Source of the DNA: Parcubacteria group bacterium
GTDB lineage: Bacteria > Patescibacteriota > Minisyncoccia > SW-4-49-11
NCBI GenBank assembly: GCA_003565105.1
Contig: PXDG01000050.1
Location: forward strand, 1-31,777
Direction: 5' to 3'
DNA: 31,777 nucleotides
Shown here: piece by piece, positions 27,689 through 31,777 of the stretch
How positions within the stretch are numbered: the first letter of the stretch is position 1
How the letters are laid out: every line of letters begins with the position of its first letter
Made by a program: the position numbers and the translations under genes
The notes under the pieces: generated by a model
The model's input: the letters and a program-made list of their open reading frames with translations, nothing else
Database searches by the model: none
Told to the model about the DNA's origin: nothing

Positions 27689-28639
27689 TTAACGGTATCG
27701 TAAATATTGATCTAAATACACAGCCTCCTCCTTAATACAAACTCCAAACACTTCTTTCACTCGATCTTGTATCTTAGTAATTAACGCCTGAACATCTGCA
27801 AAAGTTGCATCATTATTGGGGTTTATAATATAATTAGCATGCTTAGAACTCACTTCTACACCTCCTACTTTTGTTCCTTTTAAGCCTGCCTGTTCAATAA
27901 GATATCCTGATGGGATAATCCCCTGCTTATTAAACTCTACTAATTGAGGATACTGGTTCAATAATTTCTGCTCTGTTATCTTACGCTCATCATAGTTTTG
28001 AAAAATACACCCTGAACAAGCGACTCCAACTGGTTGATTCTGTTGCTTTCGCTGAATAAATTCTCGTACTTGCGTTCGCGCTTCCTCAACGTCTCCAGGC
28101 TGCAGAGTAAATAGACCTGAAAGAATAATATCCGTATTTTCTGAGTCCTTAAACATTGAGTATCGATACGCAAACTCAATGTCATCTTTTGGTATCTCAC
28201 AAACAAGACCATCTCTCAACACTCTCACAGAAGTTAATAAATCTTTCGTCTCTCCTCCAAAAGCCCCAGCATTTCCCCGTATAGCGCCCCCAACACTCGC
28301 GGGCACTGATGGACACCACTCCAGACCAACAAGGCCTGCTTGATGCGTTTTTGCAGTCAAAGCACTAAAGGAAACTCCTGCTTCTGCGTATACTTCATTT
28401 CCTTCAATAGAAACACCTTGGGTCGCAATCTTAATAATCACTGCATCGATCACTTGATCATCCCGAATAATCAAATTACATCCTGCACCAATAAGCCCTA
28501 CTGGCAATTGATGTTCACGAGCAAAAGCCACAGCCTCAATAATTTCAGCTTCTGTCTTGGCGATCACAAAGTACCGTGCATTCCCGCCAATACGGAATGT
28601 TGTATATGGTTTCAGGGAAATATGTTCTTGTAAATTCAT
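27689..28639 (-). CDS. murB: UDP-N-acetylenolpyruvoylglucosamine reductase MurB
   Basis: This FAD enzyme reduces UDP-GlcNAc-enolpyruvate to UDP-MurNAc, an early step in peptidoglycan synthesis. The 316 residues have the FAD-binding segments (YTTFRIGGNARYF, VGLIGAGCNLIIRDD, PASVGGAIRGNAGAFGGE) and the substrate-domain end GYLIEQAGLKGTKVGGV with HANYIIN. The active-site proton donor, Ser in E. coli (GSxFKNP), reads SGCIFQNY here, so Cys replaces Ser. The C-terminal Glu is probably in KEEAVYL. It follows the DUF4012 gene by ten bases in the same direction. Confidence 0.95.
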   Translation of the reverse strand: MNLQEHISLKPYTTFRIGGNARYFVIAKTEAEIIEAVAFAREHQLPVGLIGAGCNLIIRDDQVIDAVIIKIATQGVSIEGNEVYAEAGVSFSALTAKTHQAGLVGLEWCPSVPASVGGAIRGNAGAFGGETKDLLTSVRVLRDGLVCEIPKDDIEFAYRYSMFKDSENTDIILSGLFTLQPGDVEEARTQVREFIQRKQQNQPVGVACSGCIFQNYDERKITEQKLLNQYPQLVEFNKQGIIPSGYLIEQAGLKGTKVGGVEVSSKHANYIINPNNDATFADVQALITKIQDRVKEVFGVCIKEEAVYLDQYLRYR

Positions 28640-28649
28640 AGAATTATCA

Positions 28650-31115
28650 TTATCTTAATCGTAATCCGAAGTACTGATCTTGTCTCATCACACCTTCATA
28701 CTGTAGCGAATAAGGGGTCTTTTGGTCAATTTCTTGAGAAGATACCTGCCAATCAATATTCCATTGAGGAGGAACATTGATTCTATGTTCAAATTGCCCT
28801 CCGACAACTCCAGATTGTTTTTGATGTAAAAAAGTGTAGATTTGGTGGGGTTTAACCCGAAATGGGAGCTCATACGTAACGGAAATTTCTGAAGTATCTT
28901 GAGGAGGGGTCACTCGCCATCCAGCAAAGACTGTTTTGCCTGACTCCACACTCTCCGTCACATTCCATTCCGAGTAATGTTGCTCTGTCTGTTCTACCGA
29001 TCGCAAGATTGGATCTCTATCATACGCAGCGATATTTTCTCCCCACTCAAAGGGTTGTTGTCGATCTTCAAATCCAGTTGAACCAATCAAAGTTGATCCT
29101 TTTGGAACATATATCCGCATATAATTAATATGTGGGCGGTTCCACCACTCAAACTCTGTTTCTCCTCCCTTATGATGTCTCCTGACCGTAACGGTATTTG
29201 TCACTCTCCCATCTTCAGCAATCTGTGTGTTAATAGTAAAGTCATCCTCTATCACTCCATCGGTCTTAAATCCACCAATATTAGAATGATTCACTTGCAA
29301 ATAATCCTTATCTGTCTGATACAAATGCCCTCCGATATTTAATTTTTCTACACGTTGTTGCAACTGAGTATCTAAAAAGTATAACAATATATGACGTTCT
29401 TGAAACGAACTCATAATTGACTCCAATACCTCAGGGAATTGCTCTTGTCCTGCGTTTAATAAGCGAGAAATCAACTCTGGAGCCAAATCATCAATAAACT
29501 GTTTCGGCCGATTTTCTTCAATATCATAGGCTTCACCAGTCTGATACTGAGTAATACGCACAAAGTTATCCGCATTAACAATGGTATCATACTCTTCCAT
29601 CTCAATAGGCCCTGTAATACGTAATAACCGCTCAATAACGGTAGGAGTCAGAGAAATCACTCCATCAGGAGTAGCTCCCCCCGTTTTTTCATAAAAGTTC
29701 ATTATTCGTTCTGCACTCGTTGGGAAATCAGCAAACCAATTCACATCTCGTAAAAACCATTGTGGTGTTAATTCTTGTAATGGTTTTGGTGGTTGAATTT
29801 GTCGGGTAAGTTGTCCATCTGGACGATAAATTTCCTCAATTGATAAGGATTCAACCACACCTTGATCGATATTCATTACTCCATAACTCCCGATAAACCC
29901 TCCCGTAGCCCGTAGCTCTTGATTATTTTGAAAAATAAAGAGATACCTTCGGCCATAATCATATCCTACAAAAGTCAAGAACACATCAATAATCTGATCA
30001 AAATCTTGCAACAAATCTAACGTCACAGGAAGTGCCTTTTGCACAAATACAAGATCGTTTCGAACACTCCCAGGAACGATCCGAGAAGGAATAGCTTGAA
30101 TATCTTTTTCTATTTCACGTATAATAGGATACATCTTTCGTGTAACATCTTGAATGTCTTTCATACTTTCCGTAAGATTTTTTTCAGAAGCTGGATCAAA
30201 TGGATTTACTTTATTTTCAGAAAATGGCTCCAGAGTTTGTAATAGTTCAGCAGATAAGATACTAAGTTCCGCAGTATTTTGTGTTAATCGTTCAATACGA
30301 AAACCTAAAGACAACCCTGGTATATGACGAGTAATCAGCCCAATATTTCCTTGAAGTGAAGATATTTCAGATGAAGCATTGCTCAAACCAAATGAAACAT
30401 CCTCCAAATGTTCCGCAATAGCAAATAACCCCAGCTCTTCATCTGTTCTTACCAACTTTTCAGCAGCAGCTACTTGCAGAGAAATATTATCTTTTACTCT
30501 CACACCTCGATTGAGAAAGAAAAAACTCGGAAGTACAAGGTTGGACAGAATAATCAAGATAGAAAAAGCAATAAAAGCAGGTTTCAGTTCAGGATACCAC
30601 TTGAGTCTTGGAATAGATATTTCTGGAAATTGAATCTCAGGAAATTGAATTTCTGGTAAACTGACATCAGTTACAAACGAGCCTATTTGTTTTCTCCATT
30701 TTTCAAAGTGAGCATTCTCAAACAGTCTGTGAGTAGGAGGAACCTCTCCTCTTACAGAGTTTTTCTGGTTCTGAGGAACAAATTGTACTGGATTAATATC
30801 CAATGGTAAACCCTGATATGTTGATGGAAGAGCCTCCTCCTTCGACAAAAACAACTCCAATGAATCAGTAGCTAAGCATCTTGATGAGGATGAATCTGAG
30901 GAGGGTAATTCTCTTAAATCATCAAAATAATCTACATAATCACCTTTTTTCACATCAGAATATTCTTTTGTAAAACTTGGACCTAAATCTAAATCAAAGT
31001 CCATCCAATGAGTCGTTGAATGAGAATCGGTATTTGAAGAAGACTGATAATTACGCTCAGTGGAGCGAGACACTATTTGTTTTAGATCAACCACTGATGG
31101 CGATTTTCGAGACAT
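28650..31115 (-). CDS. DUF4012 membrane protein
   Basis: This protein has 821 residues. The first 175 are cytoplasmic and low-complexity, rich in Ser and Asp, with two PEIQF repeats (about 152-163). One membrane helix follows (about 178-200, FSILIILSNLVLPSFFFL). The remaining 620 residues lie outside and carry the DUF4012 region. Stretches typical of that family are RRYLFIFQNNQELRATGGFIGSYG, the DVNWFADFPTSAERIMNFYEKTGG segment (split here as DVNWFADFPTSA and RIMNFYEKTGG) and DGVISLTPTVIERLL. DUF4012 proteins are common in Patescibacteria and usually lie near envelope polysaccharide genes, but their activity is not established. The upstream glycosyltransferase and downstream murB suit such a role. 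Confidence 0.85.
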   Translation of the reverse strand: MSRKSPSVVDLKQIVSRSTERNYQSSSNTDSHSTTHWMDFDLDLGPSFTKEYSDVKKGDYVDYFDDLRELPSSDSSSSRCLATDSLELFLSKEEALPSTYQGLPLDINPVQFVPQNQKNSVRGEVPPTHRLFENAHFEKWRKQIGSFVTDVSLPEIQFPEIQFPEISIPRLKWYPELKPAFIAFSILIILSNLVLPSFFFLNRGVRVKDNISLQVAAAEKLVRTDEELGLFAIAEHLEDVSFGLSNASSEISSLQGNIGLITRHIPGLSLGFRIERLTQNTAELSILSAELLQTLEPFSENKVNPFDPASEKNLTESMKDIQDVTRKMYPIIREIEKDIQAIPSRIVPGSVRNDLVFVQKALPVTLDLLQDFDQIIDVFLTFVGYDYGRRYLFIFQNNQELRATGGFIGSYGVMNIDQGVVESLSIEEIYRPDGQLTRQIQPPKPLQELTPQWFLRDVNWFADFPTSAERIMNFYEKTGGATPDGVISLTPTVIERLLRITGPIEMEEYDTIVNADNFVRITQYQTGEAYDIEENRPKQFIDDLAPELISRLLNAGQEQFPEVLESIMSSFQERHILLYFLDTQLQQRVEKLNIGGHLYQTDKDYLQVNHSNIGGFKTDGVIEDDFTINTQIAEDGRVTNTVTVRRHHKGGETEFEWWNRPHINYMRIYVPKGSTLIGSTGFEDRQQPFEWGENIAAYDRDPILRSVEQTEQHYSEWNVTESVESGKTVFAGWRVTPPQDTSEISVTYELPFRVKPHQIYTFLHQKQSGVVGGQFEHRINVPPQWNIDWQVSSQEIDQKTPYSLQYEGVMRQDQYFGLRLR

Positions 31116-31129
31116 ATGAGCAATGCTAT

Positions 31130-31777
31130 TTATTTAATACTATCATTATACAGGTCTCTAGTCTTTTTGGCCATATCTGACCAAGAATATTTTGTTAATA
31201 ATTGTGGTGTAATGAGATTCTGACGCTCTCTAATATGATTGTCTTGAAGTACTCTCTTCATTGCCAAATACATATCTCTCTCATCATGTGGATTCATATA
31301 ATCAAGGTCTGGTCCAAAAATTTCGGGTAAACAGGTTGCATTTGAGAGAAGTACTGGTGCCCCCATAGCAATAGCTTCTAATGGAGGTAATCCGAAACCT
31401 TCATGAAAACTTGGAAAAACATAACATACACAATCTTCATATAACTGTAATAACTCTTTATCAGGCACAAAACCTGGGAACACAACTCTGTCGGAAAGAC
31501 CTAATTCGTGAGCTAATGCAATTACTCTCTCAAAAAAATAGTCTGTTTTTCCTACTATGACTAAGCGAATATCATCATCAATATCTTTATCACAAATGAC
31601 GTATTGAAATGCACGTAATAACCCTTCAATATTTTTATGAGGATAGACATTTCCTACATATAAAAGAAATTTTCCTGGTTGAATATTATCATACGAAGAG
31701 TAATCCAGACTCTCTTTATTCACAGGATGAAATAGTTCAAGATCAATACCATTATAAATTCGAGTGATGTTTTGAGA
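31130..31777 (-). CDS. Glycosyltransferase, GT4-like, 5' end beyond the window
   Basis: Only the C-terminal part (about 215 residues) is visible. The frame stays open past the internal GTG at 31723 to the window edge, where RIYNGID and ELFHP match the usual linker of GT4 enzymes. The GT-B C-terminal domain is clear: LLYVGNVYPHKNIEGLL, RVVFPGFVPDKEL, and the nucleotide-sugar site FPSFHEGFGLPPLEAIAMG with its Glu residues, then NATCLPEIFG. It transfers a sugar from an activated nucleotide donor to an unknown acceptor, probably in envelope polysaccharide synthesis. It ends 14 bases before the DUF4012 gene. Confidence 0.88.
   Translation of the reverse strand, partial: SQNITRIYNGIDLELFHPVNKESLDYSSYDNIQPGKFLLYVGNVYPHKNIEGLLRAFQYVICDKDIDDDIRLVIVGKTDYFFERVIALAHELGLSDRVVFPGFVPDKELLQLYEDCVCYVFPSFHEGFGLPPLEAIAMGAPVLLSNATCLPEIFGPDLDYMNPHDERDMYLAMKRVLQDNHIRERQNLITPQLLTKYSWSDMAKKTRDLYNDSIK

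Overview
The window looks like a chromosomal segment of a Candidate Phyla Radiation (Patescibacteria) bacterium. The evidence is the AT-rich composition, compact and almost entirely single-strand gene layout, an archaeal-type UMP kinase, a DUF4012 membrane protein, a prepilin-LamG fusion, and near absence of Shine-Dalgarno sequences. TGA is used as a stop (for example at the end of murD) and the proteins read through normally in the standard code, so the code-25 lineages (Gracilibacteria, Absconditabacteria) are unlikely. Exact placement within the radiation cannot be read from this sequence.

Layout, left to right, nearly all genes on the minus strand. (1) 88-5301: a division/cell-wall cluster transcribed mraY, D-aminoacylase-like amidohydrolase, murD, ftsW. 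(2) 5469-6170: a lone plus-strand UMP kinase with a divergent promoter, ending in a terminator shared with (3) 6218-7312, a type IV prepilin fused to a LamG domain. (4) 7383-9299: an anchored extracytoplasmic protein of unknown function followed by rodA. (5) about 9557-12747: 5S and 23S rRNA with their own promoter and terminator and no 16S next to them. Both are enclosed in very long processing stems, and the 23S carries a roughly 60-nt two-hairpin insertion in domain V. A candidate plus-strand small RNA lies just beyond the rRNA terminator. (6) 13186-14463: trigger factor. (7) 14657-22631: an apparent operon of a flavodoxin-fold oxidoreductase, clpB, an LCP-family ligase, pth, ybaB, secD and secF. 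(8) 22714-24777: a gene for a small NblA-like protein, a small beta-rich protein and a leucyl aminopeptidase. (9) 24904-28639: dus, hsp20, prsW-like, hpf/raiA and murB. (10) 28650-31777: a DUF4012 protein and a glycosyltransferase cut by the window edge.

Functionally the window combines peptidoglycan synthesis (mraY, murB, murD, ftsW, rodA), envelope polymer attachment (LCP, DUF4012, glycosyltransferase), protein export and quality control (SecDF, trigger factor, ClpB, Hsp20, PrsW-like protease, aminopeptidase) and translation (23S, 5S, Pth, Dus, HPF). Several transcription units begin with an extended -10 promoter (TGnTATAAT-like), and the gene starts generally lack a ribosome binding site.

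The strongest surprise is the 62-residue protein at 22714-22902. By recalled motif it closely resembles NblA, the phycobilisome-degradation adaptor known from cyanobacteria, red-algal plastids and cyanophages. It has its own -35/-10 promoter, the only strong Shine-Dalgarno sequence I see in the window, and its own terminator, so it looks like an independently expressed and probably acquired gene in a bacterium with no sign of photosynthesis here.
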